Shown one piece after another: positions 1 to 6,306 of a stretch of DNA of 6,933 bases (its first letter is position 1; the number at the start of each line of letters is the position of its first letter). Location of the stretch: assembly GCA_937881145.1 (NCBI GenBank), contig CALGFL010000126.1, forward strand, positions 1 to 6,933, read 5' to 3'. The translations under genes and the position numbers were made by a program. The notes under the pieces are model-generated. The model was not told the DNA's origin. It worked only from the letters and a program-made list of their open reading frames with translations, and did no database searches. Origin of the DNA: an uncultured Bordetella sp. Its GTDB lineage: Bacteria; Pseudomonadota; Gammaproteobacteria; Burkholderiales; Burkholderiaceae_B.

Positions 1-400
1 GCGAGAGGATGGCGGTGGGCACGAACTTCAGGCTGATCTGGCGCATCTGCTCGCCGAAACCCGGCATTTCGCGGGTGCCGGCAGCCAGCGTGGCCTCGGG
101 CGTCACGTCGCGCCGCGCCGGGCCGGTGCCGCCCGTGGTCAGCACCAGGTCGCAGCCGCAGCGGTCGACCAGGTCGATGAGCGCGGCAGTGATGCCGGCC
201 GCCTCATCGGGAATCAGCCGCTCCACGGCCTGCCAGGGCGAGGCGAGCGCCGTGCCCAGCCATGCTTTCAAGGCCGGCAGGCCCTGGTCGGCGTAGACGC
301 CGCTCGATGCGCGGTCGGAAATGGAGACAAGGCCGACGATGAGCTCATCGGGGTGGCGGCGCTCGATGCGCGCCGGGACGGGTGCAGTGGTAGCGTTCAT
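1..400 (-). CDS. mog: Molybdopterin adenylyltransferase (MogA), partial at left edge
   Basis: Adenylylates molybdopterin with ATP, preparing the dithiolene for molybdate insertion by MoeA in cytoplasmic molybdenum cofactor synthesis. About 133 residues are visible, starting at the ATG at 400-398; the C-terminus runs off the left edge. From residue 20 the sequence follows E. coli MogA closely: GLVSISDRASSG (23-34), RLIPDE (61-66), TTGGTGPARRDVTPEATL (88-105) and EMPGFGEQMRQIS (111-123). Asp65 and Asp98 correspond to E. coli Asp49 and Asp82, the conserved active-site aspartates. The RRDVTP and MPGFGEQMRQ segments favour MogA over its paralogue MoaB. The first ~19 residues extend beyond the E. 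coli start. No alternative start is available, because an in-frame TAG lies two codons upstream and no ATG or GTG occurs between. The AGGA before the ATG is only one base away, so initiation may be weak or leaderless. The gene is divergent from the acetyltransferase. The function is confident; the start is slightly less so. Confidence 0.93.
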   Translation of the reverse strand, partial: MNATTAPVPARIERRHPDELIVGLVSISDRASSGVYADQGLPALKAWLGTALASPWQAVERLIPDEAAGITAALIDLVDRCGCDLVLTTGGTGPARRDVTPEATLAAGTREMPGFGEQMRQISLKFVPTAILS

Positions 401-441
401 GTCCTAATCATAAAATCTTCGAAAACATCTTAGGAAACTCC
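401..441. promoter_or_regulatory. Short AT-rich divergent intergenic region, probable promoter(s)
   Basis: This 41-base gap separates two divergent genes and is the most AT-rich spot nearby, so promoters are expected in or near it. On the plus strand TAAAAT (411-416) is one mismatch from a sigma-70 -10 box and is suitably placed for the acetyltransferase, but no good -35 is seen 16-18 bases upstream. On the minus strand TATGAT (412-407) could be a -10 for mog, which would give an almost leaderless mRNA. The acetyltransferase ribosome-binding site, TAGGAAA (431-437), lies six bases after the core AGGA and clearly sets the ATG at 442. The promoter assignments are weak. Confidence 0.3.
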
Positions 442-927
442 ATGCTGGACATCATCGACGTCGATTTCAAGAACCCCGAGCATGGCCGCGCCGTGCTCGA
501 GCTGCTGGACGAATACGCCAGCAGCGACATGGGCAGCGGCGAGCCCCTGCCCGCCTACACCCGCGACAACCTCGCCGCCTCGCTGGCCGCGCGCCCCTGG
601 GCCCGCGCCCTGGTGGCCCGGGTCGACGGCCAGCCGGCCGGCCTGGCCATTTATCTGGAAGGCTTCTCCACCTTCGCCTGCAAGCCGCTCCTGAACCTGC
701 ACGACTTCATGGTGTCGGCCCGCTTCCGGGGCCAGGGCATCGCCCAGCGCCTGCTGACCGCCCTGGAAGATCGCGCCCGGGCCATGGGTTGCTGCAAGCT
801 GACGCTGGAAGTGCTGGAGGGCAATATTCCTGCCAAAAAACTTTACGAGAAGATGGGCTACGAAGGCTACCAATTACAGGAAGAAACCGGCCAGGCCGTA
901 TTCTGGCAGAAGAAACTCGCTGCCTGA
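442..927 (+). CDS. GNAT-family N-acetyltransferase
   Basis: A 161-residue cytoplasmic enzyme predicted to transfer an acetyl group from acetyl-CoA to an amine; the acceptor cannot be told from sequence. The single GNAT domain fills the protein. The strand LHDFMV (86-91) is followed by the acetyl-CoA pyrophosphate loop RFRGQGIA (94-101, the R/Q-x-x-G-x-G/A motif) and its helix. LTLEVLEGN (120-128) and the helix with AKKLYEKMGY (131-140) form the characteristic C-terminal half, where the tyrosine often serves as general acid. Length is normal for a one-domain GNAT. The ATG at 442 has a clear Shine-Dalgarno, AGGA (432-435). A GC-rich hairpin follows seven bases after the stop, and the next gene has its own promoter, so this is probably a single-gene transcript. 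Nothing in the neighbouring mog gene indicates a substrate. The family is certain and the specific role unknown. Confidence 0.9.
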   Translation: MLDIIDVDFKNPEHGRAVLELLDEYASSDMGSGEPLPAYTRDNLAASLAARPWARALVARVDGQPAGLAIYLEGFSTFACKPLLNLHDFMVSARFRGQGIAQRLLTALEDRARAMGCCKLTLEVLEGNIPAKKLYEKMGYEGYQLQEETGQAVFWQKKLAA

Positions 928-934
928 TCGAGGT

Positions 935-958
935 GCCGCGTCGCCGGGTCGGCGCGGC
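935..958 (+). terminator. Weak candidate terminator hairpin after the acetyltransferase
   Basis: GCCGCGTCG (935-943) pairs with CGGCGCGGC (950-958) through nine base pairs, one of them G-U, around a six-base loop. It begins seven bases past the acetyltransferase stop, where an intrinsic terminator would sit. No T-tract follows (CCTGGTGTG comes next), so it is not a textbook intrinsic terminator. It could be a pausing or mRNA-stabilising hairpin, or chance pairing in GC-rich DNA. Confidence 0.3.
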
Positions 959-977
959 CCTGGTGTGCGGGGGCCTG

Positions 978-1000
978 TTTATGTTGCATTGCAACATAAA
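978..1000. promoter_or_regulatory. Perfect 23-base palindrome, probable operator of the DUF3141 gene
   Basis: The arms TTTATGTTGCA (978-988) and TGCAACATAAA (990-1000) are exact reverse complements around a single central T at 989. An 11-base perfect dyad is typical of a site for a homodimeric or tetrameric repressor. It covers the predicted -35 of the downstream gene, a position that suits repression. The core TGC-N3-GCA (with TTGC/GCAA flanks) resembles sites described for PhaR-type PHA-responsive repressors, which fits the PHA-synthase-like downstream product; the identity of the regulator is inference. It could also form an RNA hairpin, but no T-run follows and the stem is AT-rich at its base, so a terminator role is less likely. 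Confidence 0.65.
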
Positions 1001-1012
1001 CTGCTGTGTAAT
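984..1012 (+). promoter_or_regulatory. Putative sigma-70 promoter for the DUF3141 gene
   Basis: TTGCAT (984-989) as -35 and TGTAAT (1007-1012, one mismatch from TATAAT) as -10 are separated by 17 bases, the optimal spacing. Transcription would begin near 1018-1020, giving a leader of about 50 bases before the ATG at 1072. The -35 lies within the palindrome at 978-1000, so a bound repressor would block RNA polymerase. The -35 matches only the TTG half of the consensus, so the promoter may be modest or need help. Confidence 0.45.
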
Positions 1013-1071
1013 CCATGGGAAAGCCTTGAATGCCGGCCCCTCCTGGCCCGGCCGCTCACCAGGAGATAGCC

Positions 1072-3393
1072 ATGGCCGTCACCGCCCCCCGATCTTCCCC
1101 CGCGCCGCAACTTCTCCCCTGCGTCGACCCCGCCCTGAACCCCTTGCTGTCCGCCTGGCAATACGGCGTCGACGCCTGGCAGCGTGGCGTGCTGTACACC
1201 GACGTGATGCGCCAGCGCGGCAATCAGTACCGCAAGCACATCGCCAAGAAGGCGCCTCACGTGCTGTCCATGGACTCGGAGGTCGTGCTGAACGGCCGCA
1301 CCTTCGAGCGCCCGGTCAACTACAGCCTGCTGCGCATCCTTGCGCCCAAGGGCGTGGCGGTCGACCCGATCAAGCGCCCCTTCCTGGTAGTGGACCCGCG
1401 CGCCGGCCACGGCCCGGGCATCGGCGGCTTCAAGCCCGAAAGCGAGATCGGCGTGGCCATACGCGCCGGCCATCCCTGCTATTTCGCCAGCTTCCTGCCC
1501 CACCCCACGGCCACCCAGACGGTGGAAGACGTAATGCGCGCCGAGGCGCGCTTCCTGGAAAAAATCATCGAGCTGCACCCCCAGGCCGAAGGCAAGCCCG
1601 TGGTGGTGGGCAACTGCCAGGCCGGCTGGCAGATCATGATGACCGCGGCCATGCGGCCCGAACTGTTCGGCCCCATCATCATCGCCGGCGCGCCGCTGTC
1701 GTACTGGGCCGGCTGGCGCGGCAAGAACCCCATGCGCTACGCGGGCGGCCTGCTGGGCGGCAGCTGGCTCACCGCGATGGCCAGCGATCTGGGCCACGGC
1801 ACGTTCGACGGCGCCTGGCTGGTGCAGAACTTCGAGAGTCTGAAGCCGGCCAATACGCTCTGGACCAATCAGTACAACCTGTACGCGAATAACGACACCG
1901 AGACCAGGCGCTACCTCGGTTTCGAAAAATGGTGGGGCGGCCACGTATACCTGAACGGCCCCGAGATCCAGTACATCGTCGACAATCTCTTCATCGGCAA
2001 CCGCCTGGCCACGGCCGGGCTGGTGACGTCCGACGGCATTCGCATCGATCTGCGCAACATCCAGTCGCCCATTATCGTGTTCTGCTCCAAGGGCGACAAC
2101 ATCACGCCGCCGCCGCAGGCGCTGGGCTGGATCACCGATCTTTACCAGAACGACGGGGAAATCCAGGCCCATGGCCAGACCATCGTCTATGCCGTGCACG
2201 AAAGCATCGGCCACCTGGGCATTCTCGTGTCGGGCAACGTGGCCCGCAAAGAGCATCAGGAGTTCGCCAGCAACATCGACATGATCGACGTGCTGCCACC
2301 CGGAATTTACGAGGCCGGTTTCGAGCCGCGCACCGCCGACACGCCCAACGCCGAGAGCGCCGGCGACTACGTCATGACGGTCGAACCCCGCGAGCTGAAC
2401 GACATCCGCGCCATCGTCGAGCAGATACCCGAAGACGACCAGCGTTTCGCCGTGGCCTCGCGCATCTCGCAGCTCAACCTGGGCCTGTACCGCAACTTCG
2501 TGCAACCCTGGGTGCGGGCCGCCGTCACGCCGCAAGCGGCCCAATGGATGCAACACATGCATCCGCTGCGCCTGCCTTATGAACTGATCTCCGATCAAAA
2601 CCCCGCGATCGCGCCGGTGGCCCGGCTGGTCGAAGCGGTGCGCGAGCAGCGCCAGCCCGTGCCGGCGGACAACCCATTTCTGCTGGCGCAAAACATGATG
2701 TCGGGCTGGATCGAGACCGGCCTGAACATCTACCAGGAGCTGCGCGATTCGACTCAAGAGCGCCTGTTCATGTCCCTCTACGGCTCGCCGCTGGTGCGGG
2801 CCTGGTCCGGCCTGGGCGCCACGGACGGCCCGGCGCGCAAGCATCCCGGCGTCTCTCCCGAGCACCGCGACTTCCTGACCCGGCGCAAGGCCGAGCTGCA
2901 GAAGCTGGTTACGGTGGGCGGCCTGCATCGCGCCGCGATCCGCATGCTGCTGTATGTAATCGGTTCGGAAGGCGCGCTGGACGAGCGCAGCTTCGCCGTC
3001 ATCCGCCGCCTGCGCACCAAGGACGGCCAGTCCGTGGCCACGCTGGAGCGCTTCAAGGAACTGATGCGCGAACAAGCCATGGTGATGCACCTGGACGCAG
3101 CCGGCTCGCTGCGCGCCATGCCCAGGATGCTGTCCAAGGCCACGGCCGAGGACATCCGCTCGATGCTGGCCTCGATGAAAGAAGTGCTGCAAGCCGCGCA
3201 GCCGCTCAACGAGCGGGCCAGGACCAGCCTGCGCGAGATGGAGAACGTGTTCGAAGCGGCGGCGCGGCATGCCGAGAAAAACGCCAGCGGACGCATTCCG
3301 GGCGGCAACGGCCTGAGGATCACGCCGCTGCCGGCCGCGAAGATCGAGGCCGCAGCCCCCACCAAGGCGGTTCGCCGCAGGAAGCCCGCCTGA
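1072..3393 (+). CDS. DUF3141-family alpha/beta-hydrolase related to PHA synthases
   Basis: A 773-residue protein of the DUF3141 family, often annotated as a poly(3-hydroxyalkanoate) synthetase-like protein; its true reaction is not established as far as I know. Residues ~75-420 form the alpha/beta-hydrolase part: VVDPRAGHGPGIGGFK near the start, the nucleophile box GNCQAGW with Cys182, Asp342 in CSKGDNITPP and His381 in ESIGHLG, matching the Cys-Asp-His order of PhaC. The box reads GxCxAG, not the GxCxGG of PHA synthases, and overall sequence is far from PhaC. Residues ~440-600 are a less recognisable helical stretch; ~604-740 are helical and charged; the end is a basic, Ala/Pro-rich tail (TKAVRRRKPA). 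No signal peptide or membrane segment is evident, so it is probably cytoplasmic. ATG 1072 is preferred because AGGAGA (1061-1066) sits five bases upstream. An in-frame ATG at 1030 would add 14 residues but lies about 11 bases from the predicted transcription start. Family assignment is confident, function is not. Confidence 0.88.
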   Translation: MAVTAPRSSPAPQLLPCVDPALNPLLSAWQYGVDAWQRGVLYTDVMRQRGNQYRKHIAKKAPHVLSMDSEVVLNGRTFERPVNYSLLRILAPKGVAVDPIKRPFLVVDPRAGHGPGIGGFKPESEIGVAIRAGHPCYFASFLPHPTATQTVEDVMRAEARFLEKIIELHPQAEGKPVVVGNCQAGWQIMMTAAMRPELFGPIIIAGAPLSYWAGWRGKNPMRYAGGLLGGSWLTAMASDLGHGTFDGAWLVQNFESLKPANTLWTNQYNLYANNDTETRRYLGFEKWWGGHVYLNGPEIQYIVDNLFIGNRLATAGLVTSDGIRIDLRNIQSPIIVFCSKGDNITPPPQALGWITDLYQNDGEIQAHGQTIVYAVHESIGHLGILVSGNVARKEHQEFASNIDMIDVLPPGIYEAGFEPRTADTPNAESAGDYVMTVEPRELNDIRAIVEQIPEDDQRFAVASRISQLNLGLYRNFVQPWVRAAVTPQAAQWMQHMHPLRLPYELISDQNPAIAPVARLVEAVREQRQPVPADNPFLLAQNMMSGWIETGLNIYQELRDSTQERLFMSLYGSPLVRAWSGLGATDGPARKHPGVSPEHRDFLTRRKAELQKLVTVGGLHRAAIRMLLYVIGSEGALDERSFAVIRRLRTKDGQSVATLERFKELMREQAMVMHLDAAGSLRAMPRMLSKATAEDIRSMLASMKEVLQAAQPLNERARTSLREMENVFEAAARHAEKNASGRIPGGNGLRITPLPAAKIEAAAPTKAVRRRKPA

Positions 3394-3406
3394 ATCCGGC
3401 GGCCCG

Positions 3407-4561
3407 TCAGTCGGCCAGCACGCGGCCCAATCGCGCGACGCCTTCCACGATCGACGCTTCGTCGGTCGCATACGACAGCCGCAGGGCGTACTTGCCGCTA
3501 CTCCCGAACTCCTCGCCGCGGCGGACCATGACGCCGGCCTGCGCGGCTCGCGCGGCGACTTCCAATGAAGTCCCCAGCCCGGCGGGATACTGCAGCCAGA
3601 AATAGAAGGCCCCGTCGGGACGCCTGAACTGGATGGCGGGAATCTTGCGCAGGCACGACTCCATCAGGCCGCGCCGCTTGTCGAAACGGCGCCACATCGC
3701 CTGCGCCTCTTCGCCCGCCTTGCGCAGCGCGGTCGCGCCGGCGATCTGGTTGGCCGAATTGATGGCGCCGTTGAACGTGCGATGCACCGTGGAGGCCGAT
3801 GCGATCAGCCGCGGATCGCCGACGAGATAACCGAGCCGCCAGCCGGTCATGGCGTACTTTTTCGAGAAAGTGCGGCTGACCAGCAGATGCTCGCCCAGGC
3901 CGTCGATGTCGAGCGCCGAGACGAAAGGCGAATCGCCGTAGGTAAGTCCTTCGTAGGCCTCGTCGCACAGCAGGAAGAGGCCGTTGCGCTTGACGATGTC
4001 GGCGAACGACGTCCACTCGCCGCGGCTGATCACGGCGCCGGTCGGGTTCGACGGATGGCACAGGATGATGAGCTTGGCGCCCTTGGCGTCCTGCTCGATC
4101 CGGTTGAAATCGAAGGCGCCGTCTTCTCCCCTGGCAAAGCGCCTTACGCTGGCGCCGGCCAGGTTGATCCCGTCCAGGTAGAGGGAATAGGTCGGGTCCT
4201 CCAGCAGCACCGTGTCGCCGGGATTGAGCAGGCCCTGTATCGAAGCGGTCAAGCCCGCCGCGCCGCCGTGGGTGACCAGGATGTTCTCGGACGAGAACCC
4301 CTTGTCCGCCACCGCGACCGCCGTCTTCAAGATCGCATCGACGAGCTCGGCGCGGCCTTCTTGCGGAGAGTAATGGGTATAGCCGGCGCGCAGCGCCTCT
4401 ATCTGGGCCTCGACGATCACCTGCGGCGTGTCGAAGTCGGGCTCGCCGATGGCGAGCGACACTTTGTCGGTGACGCCCGAGATCAGGTTCCTGCCCCGCA
4501 AGGACTGGCTGCGGATGCGCACTACCGCATCCGACGAAAACGAGGGTAAAGGTTGATTCAA
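3407..4561 (-). CDS. Class I/II PLP-dependent aminotransferase (AspAT group I-beta type)
   Basis: A 384-residue cytoplasmic enzyme predicted to exchange an amino group between an amino acid and a 2-oxo acid using pyridoxal phosphate. Visible fold-type I landmarks, in order, are IGEPDFDTP (38-46, substrate-binding start of the domain), YTHYSPQEG (61-69), HPSNPTG with Asn172, LCDEAYEGL with Asp200 (pairs with the pyridine nitrogen) and Tyr203, SRTFSKKYAMTGWRLGY with the Schiff-base Lys234, and YALRLSYA with Arg361 (holds the substrate carboxylate). Length is normal and all key residues are present. The start is TTG (4561-4559), overlapping the ATPase stop as TTGA, with GGAG (4573-4570) eight bases upstream. 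No ATG occurs in frame before the catalytic core, and the next candidates, GTG at residue 14 and TTG at residue 21, lack comparable support. As the last gene of an amino-acid transporter operon, it probably acts on the imported compound. Substrate specificity is unknown. Confidence 0.92.
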   Translation of the reverse strand: MNQPLPSFSSDAVVRIRSQSLRGRNLISGVTDKVSLAIGEPDFDTPQVIVEAQIEALRAGYTHYSPQEGRAELVDAILKTAVAVADKGFSSENILVTHGGAAGLTASIQGLLNPGDTVLLEDPTYSLYLDGINLAGASVRRFARGEDGAFDFNRIEQDAKGAKLIILCHPSNPTGAVISRGEWTSFADIVKRNGLFLLCDEAYEGLTYGDSPFVSALDIDGLGEHLLVSRTFSKKYAMTGWRLGYLVGDPRLIASASTVHRTFNGAINSANQIAGATALRKAGEEAQAMWRRFDKRRGLMESCLRKIPAIQFRRPDGAFYFWLQYPAGLGTSLEVAARAAQAGVMVRRGEEFGSSGKYALRLSYATDEASIVEGVARLGRVLAD

Positions 4562-5361
4562 TTGACTTTCTCCATTGCCTTCCTGGGCACGACGCCGAGG
4601 AATTCCCGGGTTCTCTGCTCCCGGGGCGCATCGATGACCTGGTGCGCGGGGCCTTCTTCAACGATGTTTCCGTCGGCCATGAAGACCACGCGGTTGCATA
4701 CCTCGCGCGCAAAGCCGACCTCGTGCGTCACGACGAGCATGGATATGCCCAGCGAGGCCACTTCTTTCATCACATTGAGCACTTCGTTCACCAGCTCGGG
4801 ATCCAGGGCGGACGTCGGCTCGTCGAACAGAATGACTTGCGGATCCATCGCCAGCGTTCTGGCGATCGCGACCCGTTGCTTCTGGCCGCCGGACAGCTCC
4901 GCGGGATACGCATCCATGCGCTCGGCCAGCCCGACGCGCCCGAGCAGCTCGCGCCCTCTGGCCACGGCCTTTTCCCTGGGCGTCTTGAGAACGTGGATCG
5001 GCCCCTCGATGACGTTTTCCAGCGCGGTCCGGTGGGGGTAGAGGTTGAAGTGCTGGAACACCATGCCCACTTTCTGCCGCTGCCTGGCCAGGCGCTTGCC
5101 GAACACTTCCCTGAGCGTGTCGCCGATGCGTTCGTAGCCGATGTACTCGCCGCACACCTTGATCGAGCCGCTCGTCATCTCTTCCAGATGATTCACGCAG
5201 CGCAGCAGCGTGGATTTCCCGGACCCGGAAGGGCCGAGAATGGCGACCACCTCGCCTTTCATGACGTCCAGATTGATGCCGTCGAGCACGGTCTTGTCGC
5301 CGAATTTCTTCTTGACGTCGACGATCTCGACCACCGGGGTTTCAGATTCGGCCATCATCAT
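4558..5361 (-). CDS. Polar amino acid ABC transporter, ATP-binding subunit
   Basis: A 267-residue ATPase that powers import by the adjacent permease on the cytoplasmic face of the inner membrane. It belongs to the HisP/GlnQ class. All nucleotide-binding motifs are intact: Walker A GPSGSGKST (43-51), Q-loop Gln103 in VFQHFNLYPH, signature LSGGQKQR (156-163), Walker B VILFDEP with catalytic Glu181, D-loop SALD (184-187) and switch His213 in VVTHE. The FNLYPH and EEGPAHQVI segments are typical of polar amino acid importers. Length is slightly above the ~240-255 usual for the class. The start is ATG 5361-5359, overlapping the permease stop as ATGA. Three consecutive ATG codons (5361, 5358, 5355) leave one- or two-residue ambiguity, with only a weak GGA upstream, which suggests translational coupling. 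The same frame stays open through the permease gene, but that is out-of-frame shadow. Confidence 0.95.
   Translation of the reverse strand: MMMAESETPVVEIVDVKKKFGDKTVLDGINLDVMKGEVVAILGPSGSGKSTLLRCVNHLEEMTSGSIKVCGEYIGYERIGDTLREVFGKRLARQRQKVGMVFQHFNLYPHRTALENVIEGPIHVLKTPREKAVARGRELLGRVGLAERMDAYPAELSGGQKQRVAIARTLAMDPQVILFDEPTSALDPELVNEVLNVMKEVASLGISMLVVTHEVGFAREVCNRVVFMADGNIVEEGPAHQVIDAPREQRTREFLGVVPRKAMEKVN
4570..4573 (-). promoter_or_regulatory. Ribosome-binding site that sets a TTG start
   Basis: GGAG on the minus strand, inside the last codons of the ATPase gene, is eight bases from the TTG at 4561-4559. It is the main evidence that the aminotransferase starts at this rare codon and not at an internal GTG or TTG. 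Confidence 0.6.
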
Positions 5362-6257
5362 GCGATATCCATGTCCACGTTCATCTTCGCGCTGCTCTTG
5401 TCGCCGGTGCGCCGGGCGTAGCCTTTGCCTATGGCGCGCTCGAGGTAGTACTGCCCCAGGGTCGCGACGGTGACCAGCGCCAGGTACCAGAGCGTGGCCA
5501 CGACCAGGAGCGGCATGACCGCGTAATTGACGGCGTAGATGTCCTGGACGTTGCTCAGCAGGTCGCCGCCGGAAATGAAGGCCACCAGCGCGGTCGCCTT
5601 CAGCAGGTTGATCGCCTGATTGCCCGTGGGCGGCACGATGACCCGCATCGCCTGCGGCAGAATGATCCGGCGCATGGCCTGGGCCTCGGTCATGCCCGTG
5701 GTGATCGCCGCCTCGCGCTGCCCGGGGTCGACCGACATGATGCCGGCGCGCACGATTTCGGCCATATAGGCGCCGTCGTGCAGCGAAAACCCCACGATGG
5801 CGGCGGTGAACCCGGATATCACCGCGTTGGTCTTGAGCATGATGCCGAGCCCCGTGAAGGGCACGCCCAGGAACAGGACCGGAAACAGCGCGGCCAGGTT
5901 GTACCAGAAGATCAACTGCACCAGCAGCGGGGTACCGCGGAAAAACCACAGGTAGCCGTTGGCGATGGCCGAGAAGATGCGGCTCTTGGACAGCCGCATG
6001 ATCGCAACCGCCGTGCCTATCGCAATTGCCAGGACCTGGCAGATGACGGTCACCAGCAGCGTCACGCGCACGCCGGACAGCACGTGTTTGTCCAAGAGGT
6101 AATGGCCCACCATGGGCCATTGCATGTTCTCGTTGTCCGCGATGCTCAAGATGAACGAAAGTAGAAATATCGAGACTAGATCCCCGGTCGCGATCTGGAC
6201 CGTATGCCTGCTGCGGACAATGCGCAGCGCACGCTTGCGGTCGTCTTGATTTTCCAT
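5358..6257 (-). CDS. Polar amino acid ABC transporter, permease (HisM/GlnP type)
   Basis: A 299-residue inner-membrane subunit that forms the translocation path with the ATPase encoded next to it. Family signatures are WFFRGTPLLVQLIFW (104-118) and the EAA loop that contacts the ATPase, REAAITTGMTEAQAMRRIILPQA (181-203, with conserved Gly188). Hydrophobic segments are near 27-40, 62-87, 111-132, 145-160, 221-231 and 247-267. The protein is longer than the usual 215-250 residues because of a ~60-residue N-terminal extension with a basic start and an extra hydrophobic segment. The start is ATG 6257-6255, with a strong Shine-Dalgarno GAGGAA (6270-6265). The frame is open further upstream to 6422, but that overlaps the binding-protein gene and has no comparable site. 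Only one permease gene is visible, so it may homodimerise unless another lies outside the window. The binding-protein gene is 49 bases upstream. Confidence 0.94.
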   Translation of the reverse strand: MENQDDRKRALRIVRSRHTVQIATGDLVSIFLLSFILSIADNENMQWPMVGHYLLDKHVLSGVRVTLLVTVICQVLAIAIGTAVAIMRLSKSRIFSAIANGYLWFFRGTPLLVQLIFWYNLAALFPVLFLGVPFTGLGIMLKTNAVISGFTAAIVGFSLHDGAYMAEIVRAGIMSVDPGQREAAITTGMTEAQAMRRIILPQAMRVIVPPTGNQAINLLKATALVAFISGGDLLSNVQDIYAVNYAVMPLLVVATLWYLALVTVATLGQYYLERAIGKGYARRTGDKSSAKMNVDMDIA

Positions 6258-6306
6258 GGATGAATTCCTCGCGCCTGCGCCGCGGCAATGGCTTGAATGC
6301 GGTGCC

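Noticed and set aside
978..1000. The palindrome as a rho-independent terminator for the acetyltransferase
   Set aside because: It lies 50 bases past the stop, has an AT-rich stem base and is not followed by a T-run. Its overlap with a -35-like box makes an operator the better reading.
1030..1071. Upstream in-frame ATG that would add 14 residues to the DUF3141 protein
   Set aside because: AGGAGA at 1061-1066 fits the ATG at 1072 much better, and the predicted transcript would leave only about 11 bases before 1030. The extra residues look like untranslated GC-rich leader.
789..1892. Plus-strand 367-residue frame overlapping the end of the acetyltransferase and the start of the DUF3141 gene
   Set aside because: It is an Arg/Pro/Ala-rich shadow in another frame, with no motif and no ribosome-binding site, and it runs through the promoter and palindrome.
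1072..3393. Calling the large gene a canonical PHA synthase (phaC)
   Set aside because: The triad order matches, but the nucleophile box is GxCxAG, the protein is much longer than usual PhaC, and the diagnostic stretches (VVDPRAGHGPGIGGFK, GNCQAGW, LLGGSWLTA) are those of DUF3141.
3386..3402. Short inverted repeat between the convergent genes as a bidirectional terminator
   Set aside because: Only five pairs with a seven-base loop and no T-tract on either strand; this is expected by chance in GC-rich sequence.
979..3471. An 830-residue open frame on the minus strand opposite the DUF3141 gene
   Set aside because: Its frame mirrors a well-supported gene in GC-rich DNA, where antisense stops are rare. 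The product is low-complexity His/Gly/Ala/Val-rich with no family motifs, and it starts inside the aminotransferase gene without a convincing ribosome-binding site.
4558..6288. A 576-residue continuous frame joining sequence over the permease to the ATPase (possible fusion protein)
   Set aside because: The upstream part is an Arg-rich out-of-frame reading of the permease gene. The true ATPase starts at 5361 in an ATGA overlap, and the permease is clearly encoded in another frame.
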